Below, one piece after another: positions 33,401 to 38,806 of a stretch of 64,000 nucleotides of DNA. Origin of the DNA: RUG14300 sp964391805 (GTDB lineage: Bacteria > Bacillota > Clostridia > Christensenellales > CAG-1252). The translations under genes and the position numbers were made by a program. Where the stretch lies: positions 1 to 64,000 of the forward strand of contig CAYMNK010000006.1 of assembly GCA_964391805.1 (NCBI GenBank), given 5' to 3'. The notes beneath the pieces were generated by a model. That model made no database searches and was not told the origin of the DNA. It saw nothing but the letters and a program-made list of their open reading frames with translations. Every line of letters begins with the position of its first letter. Position 1 is the stretch's first letter.

Positions 33401-33540
33401 GCATAAGATATTTCGGTGTTCGTTGCGGAAAACATTGCAAAACAAGATAACGCAAGTATTGCGATAAGAAGTATTGCTATCGATCCGATTTTTGAAAAAG
33501 ACTTGTTAATCATGATTTTTTTATTTTCTCCTATGTTCAT
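24439..33540 (-). CDS. Giant MBG/beta-solenoid surface protein, 3033 aa
   Basis: This is a complete giant exported protein. A signal peptide covers about residues 15-45 (hydrophobic core then SATNTEISYA). Residues of about 665-745 resemble a divergent InlB B-repeat (ITLKASPNAGKVFYGWI). Residues of about 750-1250 look like a beta-solenoid (NNGTIEIHDGAYLDV). About 1525-2650 are tandem MBG units with VYGD, VYDGKEV and YNGxxQxP turns and NVGEYAI or NAGKYDI motifs. Two or three Ig-like units follow, then a charged helical segment (about 2930-2990) and one C-terminal membrane helix (about 3008-3028). No LPxTG is seen. The start is uncertain: ATG 33540 has only a weak site, while ATG 33513 has AGGAGA 13 nt upstream. 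It is the first gene of the six-gene surface operon, 16 nt before the lipoprotein gene. An adhesin or scaffold role is inferred. Confidence 0.85.
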   Translation of the reverse strand: MNIGENKKIMINKSFSKIGSIAILLIAILALSCFAMFSATNTEISYAESVISFDILSSGTEVDSKNDEYFVFGDSSDLKLVLSSAVSADNFSFAKVNVTLDDEGEKVISEVESYELSSDGKTILLSGISGVGTYRLTLKDGDVDKSQLITISVGWTLTEIEGVYYLPAENGWRKTEDGVFLSQESDRLTASTMRLVTKGVDYLKFSAICVDATNSYGSNCGVIKTDSNSFNVKSTRVGGTVSNNDYTDGALVLKASFDVITVNYDPIAGSSSTAEMRVSNLSSTKEESDYYTLTLKYNDIWGSVYYFDSYDNKVELVNGGNQVLKYLNTPIYMESGYDAEIIKVFSYKFKVLNSNGEAKKSDEKSFEDGVDSYRIDAYFDGNATLDIEFLALLNLPSENINLMIKKNGVTGNLSVKNGGVYEFDKTVTVELTLAAPTIGVDNEQCDLYVDGVLKAKKLVDAQGQYVYSFGTLDYDHTFTFVYSKETYADTKFEYTINKVTTYTIEKDLIAEGSTDIVITNDNDKPFRYFSPVSTEKIAYIPGNRGVKSSVSVISFEVRGTGSFVFDYYMDIDEYSYCLITVDKELDFSSIEESTLAKYYIGEAYDEYSLKKANHGSHGWRRKTCNIEAEGSTAIVRIYYFKASSFDSYTDETSDLFAISGVAYYVGNASFTASTDFDEFGSFTASVDGSTIDSGEELSVGTKITLKASPNAGKVFYGWIINDELVSTDVDYSFVLIGDTTVKAVMQLPDYYVAKSDKGFYTSLNEAVANVTSGQIVLINDTTISEDLTVPKGVEILIPFSAKDKTGYAIGGTSQCVSWATEKTRSQYLYLTLTVNKGVTVVIESKLTLGAVMFTQDQSAQGHTSGAYSQIVNNGTIEIHDGAYLDVMGLVIGSGNIDLQDNTTLRMPFIVNNYEGGTITLHYYEANCFPFYNYGLMNVQCNYTLRYGAKLVGHAALFAMSAINTQDVVVVNSIENRIDGADGALYWITENSYIDFSYSPKSVNLQMGEAHLEDCGVTTLSFHGEIWMGEFSMQGFGSMEMVLGLPYTFNYVITDGATLVIPAGREYMILPGSEMIVAEGGTLQVNGGLYALDSLLLAPVIAKYYPYADQLRDNGFAVSGMFINNSIVNIDGAFAGIIQSTRDGAIVNVGVNAELKKVITMGGYYSGDDINTAKLHITARVQGLGSGDFELLEKGTSYQSYSIKSGTNFVLESFTMDSAEKFEVEDWTIELNQNMQGYFAKLVNGELLVQRELYIGDKVQDVVVIVDGVSKKSDSDGLFSVWAVVNGNIEYQAKLFDKSVKIVNEWDSLDRITLDVTKSISVNADSSYIQVYDKSGRLIQDLDVNATATFYNGNTASVKLLPSALSDLYVQSVVFTSEDYIIDHSADVYIRKTALSKHIANVEALAHSTSEKLISEAKDVFDEYQSVIKGLASEELTFVNSAISEEVGSLLGYREIIVSFTITDVTYGDSSATAEATFVNGTKKNIQVRSLNEYSVLGGNIVGKYEASDSFADIDYSVVSSISGVKQKALKVNIDDKKSVYGSQLETLTAVVEGLVEGDQLSEVLELVKANGENVGQYAINAQKTSGNKSSYYSLDVTTGTYTITAKPISVSLASRNVMLSKANSEIVILSDFGDSDIISLTYEIYKDNVKVANVINGILRADSTLTVGEYEIRANNSNKNYALTQLNKCTYSVVDNKDYYSFDIGLEPLSKVYDGIVVALDVNVKNAETGENESYTVTVDGSTDYSIKNVGTYSIAISADGYTQNYTYSITPKTVSAVWSDNDYYYNGLRQSPSVTLSGTVEGDNVQVSVPSYINAGKYDIKAVLTDSNYVLDATADHEFVILPKDTVLIVNINRDVMLSSIYDGAKLIFAVSQSASSISTSNIEFVAYDSENEVAFTVDSNRTVALKKEIVVGKYTIVAINKDTNYNATCENAELNVVEDNKYYTLEIKFDGESVNEKVYDGQSVNVDVKVIETDTGNEVSGVSKEYLIGETSVFSIKLVADYTIRVVVGEAEYVFTYRITPRTVSVKWNSSEMVYDGNEQIPEYSLENVVDGDSVSVVLGEFDCIDAGKHTATVLTISGSDSANYTLASVGLSFEYEIKPAKAEVSFYVNDVLYGKVAETIKMEVSSELSKNEICFVILKDGIEVGSVKNGVVTLNSELEIGSYQMSAESLNSNYVAESETRTFNVISHEDYYEVDLGINNDSKTYDGKEVTLKVKVRVSATGSVVSHTLTVNGSADYSIKNAGDYSIMINVLGGQFEYSYTIEKKSVNLRWSASDFVYNGKNQMPTVEITNKVSGDDVSVVQGDYECIYAGSKTANVKELVGADKDNYVLNGNLTYQYNISKLTVNVTVDNVKSVYGDSDVALTAQVSESTPDTLDSIISLSRKEGKSVGEYAISVQCINDNYTVKYNSAKYVIESKPIKVLIDRKSSVYGEELSSLTATIDGNLVYDDKAENIYELVMDRGINVGEYAISGRALNSNYSVEFVNAVYTITPKKVEFTVGDKQMVYGNEVVKVDAELSEGYTLSYNDTIGDIIEVIREEVNNVGTYKITVVEKGNANYMVYDIHYTNPENSVYTIDPRPLTITLTNKSSDNKAEYKDIIDILNNDPYRISSGTVVGDDDLGIEILLMFTSDEGEIKMTESNFKDYYHTGEFKITLEYSNNNYDITVADAVFTVTKSIVNVVNMETEFIYNDGEEIKVFDWTKNITGNLKEADNNSFSIVITDSNGEDVEKIIDVGTYNVKVIIVYHHLFIFDDDVVTDYTVTVSKKDISDKLIAVNVPESGETEYDPFPNSVYVECELDNVDVECEIIFNNEVISGDEFDIGTYTINAKIVSNNYKGELSRTWKVVPKDITKNINILGVKTDSINIIGAFDIKVMCSNKVELKKELIFNGEVVENIEKSGEYTIKVTVLSDNYSGQKELTFDVIRNYSEVFENISAYLDGFENMSINEKLEALSAVRKELQKIDETDRAKLSEVASYAEVVETVENAFNSYHKELSNAVSTAKHGIPIADTMALISAISVVAYFGIKQTL

Positions 33541-33706
33541 TCTTTTTCCGTCTCGCGCGCACGCATTTAAAAAATTTAATATATTTAAAATATTTTATTT
33601 TTAACACAAAAATTCGCACAAAACAGCTTTGAAAATACTACGTGCAAAAAAAGCGATTTCATTCTATAACCCATAGAAAAAGCATCGCTTATCAAAAATA
33701 TGGAAT
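33541..33706. other. AT-rich leader of the surface-protein operon
   Basis: Between the small membrane-protein gene and the giant surface gene lie an intrinsic terminator (33647-33692) and an AT-rich stretch (33565-33605) that probably carries the operon promoter. I could not choose a convincing -35/-10 pair. A short GCGCGC run at 33555-33560 stands out from the AT-rich context. Confidence 0.4.
33645..33692 (-). terminator. Intrinsic terminator after the 137-residue membrane-protein gene
   Basis: On the minus strand, AAGCGAT and ATCGCTT pair around a loop that holds a further CTAT/ATAG stem, followed by seven T residues. It separates the small gene from the giant surface operon. Confidence 0.75.
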
Positions 33707-34120
33707 TTAAATATTGAGTCTTGAAAAACTTAAAAATTTATCGTTACGGGATTCTCTATAGACTTGCCCGTTATTAACATGATTGACGGGAGTGGATATC
33801 TCGCCGTATTTCGAAGCATACAATAAAAACTTGACCAGTCTCAAAACGAACATGGTACAAGAGGATATTCCAATAAAAATAAAGGAGTAGGATAGTAGTA
33901 ATTGAATGGTTACCGTTACCGACGAGGTACCGAAACAATATTGAAGGAGCATTCTCAATACGCTAATTGTTTTTTCGGATAAATTCCTTAAGAAAAACTC
34001 CTTAACTACATCAAAGTAAGCGTTCCATATCAATAGAAGCGAAACAACAAGTAGGGACAGCGCGATGCTCTTCCTTAAAAACTTGCCTATTCTATTAATG
34101 AAACTACCTTTCTTTTCCAT
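33707..34120 (-). CDS. Small membrane protein, 137 aa
   Basis: The predicted protein has two clear hydrophobic helices (about residues 18-38 and 70-95), a basic N-terminus (EKKGSFINRIGKFLRK) and a polar tail of about 35 residues. No known family is recognised. AAGGA lies before the ATG. Its own promoter (34184-34212) and a terminator after it suggest a single-gene unit. Neighbours are a polymerase-like membrane protein upstream and the giant surface operon downstream, so a cell-envelope role is plausible but unproven. Confidence 0.7.
   Translation of the reverse strand: MEKKGSFINRIGKFLRKSIALSLLVVSLLLIWNAYFDVVKEFFLRNLSEKTISVLRMLLQYCFGTSSVTVTIQLLLSYSFIFIGISSCTMFVLRLVKFLLYASKYGEISTPVNHVNNGQVYRESRNDKFLSFSRLNI
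34049..34070. other. No separate element here (within the 137-aa gene)
   Basis: Short stretch inside the small membrane-protein gene, encoding part of its first membrane helix. No independent feature is claimed. Confidence 0.05.
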
Positions 34121-34148
34121 TTATATCCTTAACCTTATATACTTTTAC

Positions 34149-34212
34149 GGCATAAAAGCATATTTATGCCATAAGTTTATTGTATTATATCATATAATAC
34201 ACAATTCGGCAA
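34149..34212 (-). promoter_or_regulatory. Promoter with two palindromes before the small membrane-protein gene
   Basis: On the minus strand, TTGCCG (34207-34212), a 17-bp spacer and TATAAT (34184-34189) form a promoter. A perfect 21-bp palindrome (10-1-10, 34181-34201) covers the -10 box. A second inverted repeat (8-bp arms, 34149-34170) lies just downstream, in the leader. The pattern suggests repressor binding, an RNA hairpin, or both. Confidence 0.6.
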
Positions 34213-34268
34213 GTGTTTTTTACAAAAATTAATATTTCGTACACTTTTTTAAGACTTATTTCGATTAT

Positions 34269-35753
34269 TTATTCGTCATTTTCTTCCTTTTTGGACGGAA
34301 CACCCTCTACAGACAACTTTTTCGCCTTGAGTTTTGCCAAAAGACGCCTAAACGGAAAGACATCGAGAGCCAAACCTTTATCCGTATCAGAAGCCGATTC
34401 TACCGTAAACGAAATCAAAATGGTCATTATGAAGAATGTCGGTCCGAAATAGTTGGTGTCTATCATTCCGTATCCTTCCCAAATGAGGACAGATACTAAT
34501 AATGCTAAACCTGTCGGAGTCTTAACTATTGGTGCAAAACTGCGCAAACGCCAATAATAGTAAATCAAGAAAAAGATTATTCCGATTATACCCATATTTG
34601 CGACAACTTGGAAAAATGTGGAGTGATACCAATAGGGCGTATATCCGTTATTCGCGGCGCCTTCAACTCTAACTCCAAGTTTATAATCCCAACCTGCTCC
34701 GCATATAGGCCAACGCTTAAACACTTCTAATGCTTCGGGATAAAGCGATTCTATTCTCGAACTGCTGTCAAACCCCTTGTCTAACAACGGTGAAATAACT
34801 TTTAAAATCTCGTTACCGTAAAAACCGATTAGGACCACAGCGCCGACAAATAACATCGATATCGTAAAACCGAATTGGAACTTGTTTTCCGTTTTTGATG
34901 CTACGTAAAATGCCATAAACGGGAATACTACTACCGCGAATAGCAATGCTCCGCGACAACTTAGTATAAGCAGTAAAACATAGTAAAATACTATCAATAA
35001 TATGTATAGCGGGACAATTTTATTCTTTTTGATGCAACGGATAAATGTCACAGGTATCGCTAATGCCAAAACCGGTGACACATTGTTTTTACCTGCCCAG
35101 CCAATGTTAAAGCTACCTTTTACCTCGAGACATTCCGCCCACGTACTGCAAGTTCTGGCATAGTAAGTGACTATTTGAGCTGAAACTAAAAGTCCTAACA
35201 CAAAGAGAATAAAACTCATATAGTCTACAAGTTTTTTGCGTTCTTCTCCCGTGTTCGTTACAACAAAAAACGAGTATCCCAATCCCACGATAACAACCAA
35301 AAGGAATGCTACAAGAACAGCAACCCAGTTTTCATACGGACTGCCAAGTCCGCCAAAGGCAAACGGTATCGCTAATAACAAAACGGAAAAGTGAAATCCC
35401 TTGATCTTGGTTATACCCAAAACCGACCAATCACGCTTAAATCTCACTACGCTGAATATACATCCTGCCAAAAGAAGAACAACTATAGGAATCAAAAGAT
35501 ACACATAACTATGCAGATTATGACGATTGTCCGAAATGATCATAGTCATATACATCAAGAAGGGGATGAGATGTTTGGTTTCTTTAGAGAAAAATAGAGG
35601 CAATACCGAAATCACCAACAAGACACATAGCATAATGGGCCATATACTATAAAACCATCCTATGAACACAAGAAGAGCAATCAACACTACATAAAGTTCC
35701 GATTGAATAAATCTATTCAAATATTCAAATGCTTTTGTAACCTTTTCTTTCAT
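34269..35753 (-). CDS. O-antigen ligase/polymerase-like membrane protein, 494 aa
   Basis: This polytopic protein has about 10-12 membrane helices and a long extracytoplasmic loop (about residues 300-390) with GWDYKLGVRVEGAANNGYTPYWYHSTFFQV. That is the layout of the Wzy/WaaL (O-antigen ligase) family, with the expected G-x-x-HS/ST region before the last helices. Such proteins polymerise or ligate surface glycans from lipid carriers. The start at 35753 is chosen because a GGGGGA site lies 6 nt upstream and the promoter lies within any longer reading. The C-terminal tail is charged (LKAKKLSVEGVPSKKEENDE). It has its own promoter and no glycosyltransferase neighbours here, so the glycan is unknown. 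Confidence 0.82.
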   Translation of the reverse strand: MKEKVTKAFEYLNRFIQSELYVVLIALLVFIGWFYSIWPIMLCVLLVISVLPLFFSKETKHLIPFLMYMTMIISDNRHNLHSYVYLLIPIVVLLLAGCIFSVVRFKRDWSVLGITKIKGFHFSVLLLAIPFAFGGLGSPYENWVAVLVAFLLVVIVGLGYSFFVVTNTGEERKKLVDYMSFILFVLGLLVSAQIVTYYARTCSTWAECLEVKGSFNIGWAGKNNVSPVLALAIPVTFIRCIKKNKIVPLYILLIVFYYVLLLILSCRGALLFAVVVFPFMAFYVASKTENKFQFGFTISMLFVGAVVLIGFYGNEILKVISPLLDKGFDSSSRIESLYPEALEVFKRWPICGAGWDYKLGVRVEGAANNGYTPYWYHSTFFQVVANMGIIGIIFFLIYYYWRLRSFAPIVKTPTGLALLVSVLIWEGYGMIDTNYFGPTFFIMTILISFTVESASDTDKGLALDVFPFRRLLAKLKAKKLSVEGVPSKKEENDE

Positions 35754-35795
35754 TTTTCGTCCCCCGTTTTGTCGAAAAGTATTATTAACTAATAC

Positions 35796-35824
35796 ATTAT
35801 ATCCACATATGTCAAAATAAGCAA
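35796..35824 (-). promoter_or_regulatory. Promoter of the O-antigen-ligase-like gene
   Basis: On the minus strand TTGCTT (35819-35824), a 17-bp spacer and a perfect TATAAT (35796-35801) precede the gene by about 45 bp. Confidence 0.7.
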
Positions 35825-35828
35825 ACAT

Positions 35829-36260
35829 TTTTTAGCATTTTTCGACTTTTGTCACCTTTCTATTGCGTTTTTGCGACAAAATACGACAATTGTGTGAAAA
35901 AAGTGAAGAAAAAGGGAATGTTTTTATTGCATCTATGCTTATCCGAAAGATATTGAATTGTTTTTGGCGGACAATAACGTTAGCACTCGTCCTCCATCAT
36001 ATTGATTTCCGTCCCGTCATACTGAGCGTAGCGTAAGCGAAGTCGAAATTCGAACAAAGTGAGAATCAAACGACGTAGGCGTTTGGTACTTTGCGGACGA
36101 TAACGAGTAGTTGATTAAACGACATCCTTGTTAATAAGGAATAAGATTCTGACACTTCGTGTCACCATTCGGGTTCGACTACGGTCTGTCGACGCTCAGA
36201 ATGACAGGATTGGGCGCCGACACTTGCCTTACCTTGGATTTATTTTTTGTAAAGTTTTGT
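35829..36260. repeat. Non-coding gap with dispersed repeat family (copy A)
   Basis: No gene is seen in this gap of about 490 bp between two divergent genes. It holds two pieces of the dispersed repeat. One is in reverse orientation, with GTCATACTGAGCG near 36016 and AAGTCGAAATTCGAA near 36040. The other is direct, with GGGTTCGACTACGG at 36171 and CGCTCAGAATGACA near 36193. A short hairpin GACACTTCGTGTC lies at 36151-36163. TTGGCGGACAATAACG (35964) and TTGCGGACGATAACG (36091) look like related element edges. Confidence 0.75.
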
Positions 36261-36290
36261 TTTTTTGTCGCTTTATTCGAAAAAGTATGC

Positions 36291-36296
36291 TATACT
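36291..36296 (+). promoter_or_regulatory. -10 element of the Rrf2 regulator gene
   Basis: TATACT, preceded by TGC (extended -10), lies 28 bp before the ATG. A -35 element is weak (TTGTCG with a 20-bp spacer). Confidence 0.5.
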
Positions 36297-36323
36297 CTTA
36301 GTTGAATTATTATAGAGGTGTAT

Positions 36324-36710
36324 ATGAAAATTTCATCAAAAGGAAGATACGCATTGAGAATAATGGTCGATCTCGCTCAAAAAGACGAATTGACTTCGAT
36401 AAAAGAAATATCTACCGAGCAAGGTATTTCCCTTAAATATCTCGAACAAATCGTGGCAATGTTACTAAAAGCCAACCTCGTCGAGGGTTTTAGAGGTCCT
36501 AACGGTGGCTATAAACTCACACGCAAACCCGAAAACATTCCCTTATCCGAGATTCTCGAGGCAACGGAAGGGAAAATCTCTATAGTAGGTTGTCTGAGCG
36601 GTGGATGCGATAAGTCTAACGATTGTAAAACTCGTAATGTTTGGGAAAAACTAAATCAAAATATCAACGATTATCTAAAAAGCGTAATGTTAAGTGATTT
36701 AATCGATTAG
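36324..36710 (+). CDS. iscR: Rrf2 family Fe-S-type transcription regulator (IscR-like), 128 aa
   Basis: The N-terminal winged helix (MKISSKGRYALRIMVDLA, then KEISTEQGISLKYLEQI) and GFRGPNGGYKL wing are diagnostic for Rrf2 proteins. Three cysteines, Cys90, Cys95 and Cys101, are placed like the [2Fe-2S] ligands of IscR, with spacing C-x4-C-x5-C instead of C-x5-C-x5-C. It probably senses Fe-S status and controls the adjacent iscS-iscU genes, whose promoter region carries inverted repeats. ATG 36324 follows AGAGG by 5 nt; a GTG two codons upstream lies inside that site and is less likely. A CymR-like cysteine regulator is the alternative, but CymR lacks these cysteines. Confidence 0.88.
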   Translation: MKISSKGRYALRIMVDLAQKDELTSIKEISTEQGISLKYLEQIVAMLLKANLVEGFRGPNGGYKLTRKPENIPLSEILEATEGKISIVGCLSGGCDKSNDCKTRNVWEKLNQNINDYLKSVMLSDLID

Positions 36711-36723
36711 TTTTGAGAATGTA

Positions 36724-36793
36724 TGTCAATTCTATTGACAATAATCGATATTGTAGGATATAATATTTCCTACTAAAATAGTATGAAATTAAA
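36724..36793 (+). promoter_or_regulatory. iscS-iscU promoter with inverted repeats
   Basis: A perfect TTGACA (36735-36740), 18-bp spacer and perfect TATAAT (36759-36764) precede iscS. TGTCAA-N5-TTGACA (36724-36740) is an inverted repeat over the -35 box. TACTA-AAA-TAGTA (36770-36782) is a second one just after the -10 box. Both are likely sites for the Rrf2 regulator encoded next door; which one it uses is not shown by the sequence. Confidence 0.72.
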
Positions 36794-36818
36794 CCTTTTC
36801 TACTAAAAGGAGTTATAA

Positions 36819-38012
36819 ATGGATAAAATAATTTATTTGGATAATGCAGGAACAACCAGAGTCGACGAATCCGTTGTTAAGGCTATGCTACCATTTTTTA
36901 CCGAAGAATACGGTAATGCTTCGAGCTTACACTATGTAGGTCAGTCCGCAAAAGAAAAACTCGAACAGGCTCGTGCCGAAATTGCCCAATGCATATCTGC
37001 TAAACCTAATGAAATCTACTTCACTTCGGGCGGAAGCGAAAGCGATAACTGGGCACTTATGTCCGTCGCCAAATTCGGTGCTATGAAAGGTAAGAAGCAT
37101 ATTATATCGTCCGAAATCGAGCATCACGCTATATTGCATACACTGAAAAAACTCAAAAAGGACGGTTACGATATAACCTATTTACCGGTAGACGGTAACG
37201 GACTTATCTCTCTCGATGACCTCAAAAATGCAATTAGAACGGATACTTGTCTTGTAACCGTAATGTTTGCAAATAACGAAATCGGAACTATTGAACCAAT
37301 CAAAGAAATCGGTGCTATTTGTAGAGAAAAAGGCGTAATATTCCACACCGACGCCGTTCAAGCGGTAGGTCACGTAAAAGTGGACGTCAACGAAATGAAT
37401 ATAGATATGCTAAGCATTTCCGCACACAAATTCCACGGACCTAAAGGGGTAGGTGCGCTCTACTGTAAAAAAGGCGTTCCCCTATTCCCATTAATCGAGG
37501 GCGGTACACAAGAAAGTAATAAGCGTGCAGGGACAGAGAATTTGGCATCCATAGTTGGGTTTTCCACCGCTTTGAAACTCGCCGTGAACGAATTAGAGAC
37601 CACCTCACGCCACGAGATCTTCTTAAGAGATAAGTTAATCGATGGGCTGTCCGAAATACCACATAGTATTCTAAACGGCGACAGAGAACAAAGATTACCC
37701 AATAACGTCAATATGTGTTTCGAGGGAATCGAAGGCGAAAGTCTACTGCTTTTACTTGCGGATAAGGGCATTTGTGCATCATCCGGTTCCGCTTGTACAT
37801 CAGGTTCGCTCGATCCGTCACACGTTCTTTTGGCAATAGGCAGACCTCATGAGGTTGCTCACGGTTCATTAAGGCTGACACTTAGTAAGTACAACACCGA
37901 AAAAGAAATCGGCATCGTTATCCGAGAAGTTAAAGATGTCGTAGAATATTTAAGAAAGATATCCCCTGTATGGGACGAATTTCAAAAAGGAGTAAGAAAT
38001 CATGTTATATAG
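36819..38012 (+). CDS. iscS: Cysteine desulfurase (NifS/IscS family), 397 aa
   Basis: A PLP-dependent enzyme that takes sulfur from cysteine, giving alanine and a protein persulfide for Fe-S cluster assembly. Seen in the sequence are YLDNAGTTRVDESV at the N-terminus, the ESDNWAL and EHHA motifs, the PLP lysine in SAHKFHGPKG (about residue 204), and the catalytic cysteine in SSGSACTSGS (about residue 325) on an extended loop, as in group I NifS/IscS enzymes. Length is normal. AAGGAG lies 7 nt before the ATG. Its 3' end overlaps iscU by 11 nt, so translation is probably coupled. It works in the cytoplasm with IscU. Confidence 0.96.
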   Translation: MDKIIYLDNAGTTRVDESVVKAMLPFFTEEYGNASSLHYVGQSAKEKLEQARAEIAQCISAKPNEIYFTSGGSESDNWALMSVAKFGAMKGKKHIISSEIEHHAILHTLKKLKKDGYDITYLPVDGNGLISLDDLKNAIRTDTCLVTVMFANNEIGTIEPIKEIGAICREKGVIFHTDAVQAVGHVKVDVNEMNIDMLSISAHKFHGPKGVGALYCKKGVPLFPLIEGGTQESNKRAGTENLASIVGFSTALKLAVNELETTSRHEIFLRDKLIDGLSEIPHSILNGDREQRLPNNVNMCFEGIEGESLLLLLADKGICASSGSACTSGSLDPSHVLLAIGRPHEVAHGSLRLTLSKYNTEKEIGIVIREVKDVVEYLRKISPVWDEFQKGVRNHVI

Positions 38013-38448
38013 CGAAAAGGTAATGGATCATTTTAGAAATCCACGTAATGTAGGCGAAATACCCGACGCAGACGGTATCGGTGAAGTAGGCAATGCAAAA
38101 TGCGGAGACATAATGAGAATGTACATCAAGGTTGATAACGATATTATAACCGATGCTAAGTTTATGACATTCGGTTGCGGAAGTGCTATAGCGACAAGCT
38201 CGATGGCTACCGAACTTATCAAGGGACAACCTATTTCTAAGGCACTCGAATTGACAAACGAAGCTGTCGTTGAGGCATTAGGCGGACTACCTGCATATAA
38301 AATTCACTGTTCGGTTTTAGCAGAAGAGGCTGTCAAACTTGCAGTCAAAGATTATTATCAAAAGAATAATATTCCTTATGACGAATCGTTATTCAGTGAG
38401 GGTGATTGTCATTGTCACGATCACGACCACGGTTCGGATGAAGAATAA
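38002..38448 (+). CDS. iscU: Fe-S scaffold protein IscU/NifU N-terminal type, 148 aa
   Basis: This scaffold receives sulfur from the cysteine desulfurase and assembles [2Fe-2S] and [4Fe-4S] clusters. The three cluster cysteines are Cys34 (in AKCGD), Cys59 (TFGCGSAIATSS) and Cys103 (KIHCSVLAEEA), with the conserved Asp36. The fold and spacing are those of IscU/NifU-N. Unusual is the C-terminal extension of about 15 residues ending CHCHDHDHGSDEE, rich in His, Cys and acidic residues, which may bind metal. The gene overlaps iscS by 11 nt and is followed by an intrinsic terminator. No hscA, hscB or fdx is present. Confidence 0.95.
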   Translation: MLYSEKVMDHFRNPRNVGEIPDADGIGEVGNAKCGDIMRMYIKVDNDIITDAKFMTFGCGSAIATSSMATELIKGQPISKALELTNEAVVEALGGLPAYKIHCSVLAEEAVKLAVKDYYQKNNIPYDESLFSEGDCHCHDHDHGSDEE

Positions 38449-38465
38449 TAGGATTAAACAATGCT

Positions 38466-38494
38466 AAAGAGCGACCGATTGTGTCGCTTTTTTT
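38466..38494 (+). terminator. Terminator of the isc operon
   Basis: AGCGAC pairs with GTCGCT around a 7-nt loop, followed by seven T residues, about 18 bp after the iscU stop codon. Confidence 0.85.
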
Positions 38495-38509
38495 ATAAGG
38501 ATTATAAAC

Positions 38510-38630
38510 AAGGATTAGATACCGACACCGATGGTGTCGCGGCTACGCCGTTCGACTCCGCTTTCGCTCCGCTCAGTATGACATTTGATGGTGCAGTGTC
38601 ATTCATAATTTGATGGCGGACGAAAGTTTT
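38510..38630 (+). repeat. Dispersed intergenic repeat (copy B)
   Basis: This copy begins TTAGATACCGACACC, has a GACACC/GGTGTC hairpin, then TTCGACTCCG, GCTCAGTATGACATTTGATGG and ends near GGCGGACGAAAG. It is closely related to the copies at 44787, 48597, 53793 and 63017. Confidence 0.8.
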
Positions 38631-38713
38631 TTCTTGATTTGATATTTTTTAAGGGTTAAGTGGTGAGAAAACGAATTGTTTTTGTGGAAGATTAAAGAAA
38701 TTCTAAAAATTGC

Positions 38714-38743
38714 TTGACTACATGACCTTTTTTAGACCATAAT
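38714..38743 (+). promoter_or_regulatory. Promoter of ileS-leuS
   Basis: TTGACT (38714-38719), an 18-bp spacer and CATAAT (38738-38743) lie about 60 bp before ileS. No T-box leader (no AGGGTGGNACCGCG-type motif) is present, so aminoacylation-dependent control is not seen. Confidence 0.6.
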
Positions 38744-38806
38744 ATTATTTAAGATATTTAAATATAATTTTGTATGCATATGCGTGCGAAATAATTAGGA
38801 GAAATT

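Noticed and set aside
34049..34070. Candidate site inside the small membrane-protein gene
   Set aside because: It only encodes part of a membrane helix; nothing supports a separate element.
36165..36222. tRNA-like GGTTCGACT sequences
   Set aside because: The motif belongs to the dispersed repeat; no cloverleaf or acceptor stem can be formed.
38449..38806. T-box leader for ileS-leuS
   Set aside because: No specifier stem or AGGGTGGNACCGCG-like sequence is seen; the region is a terminator, a dispersed repeat and a promoter.
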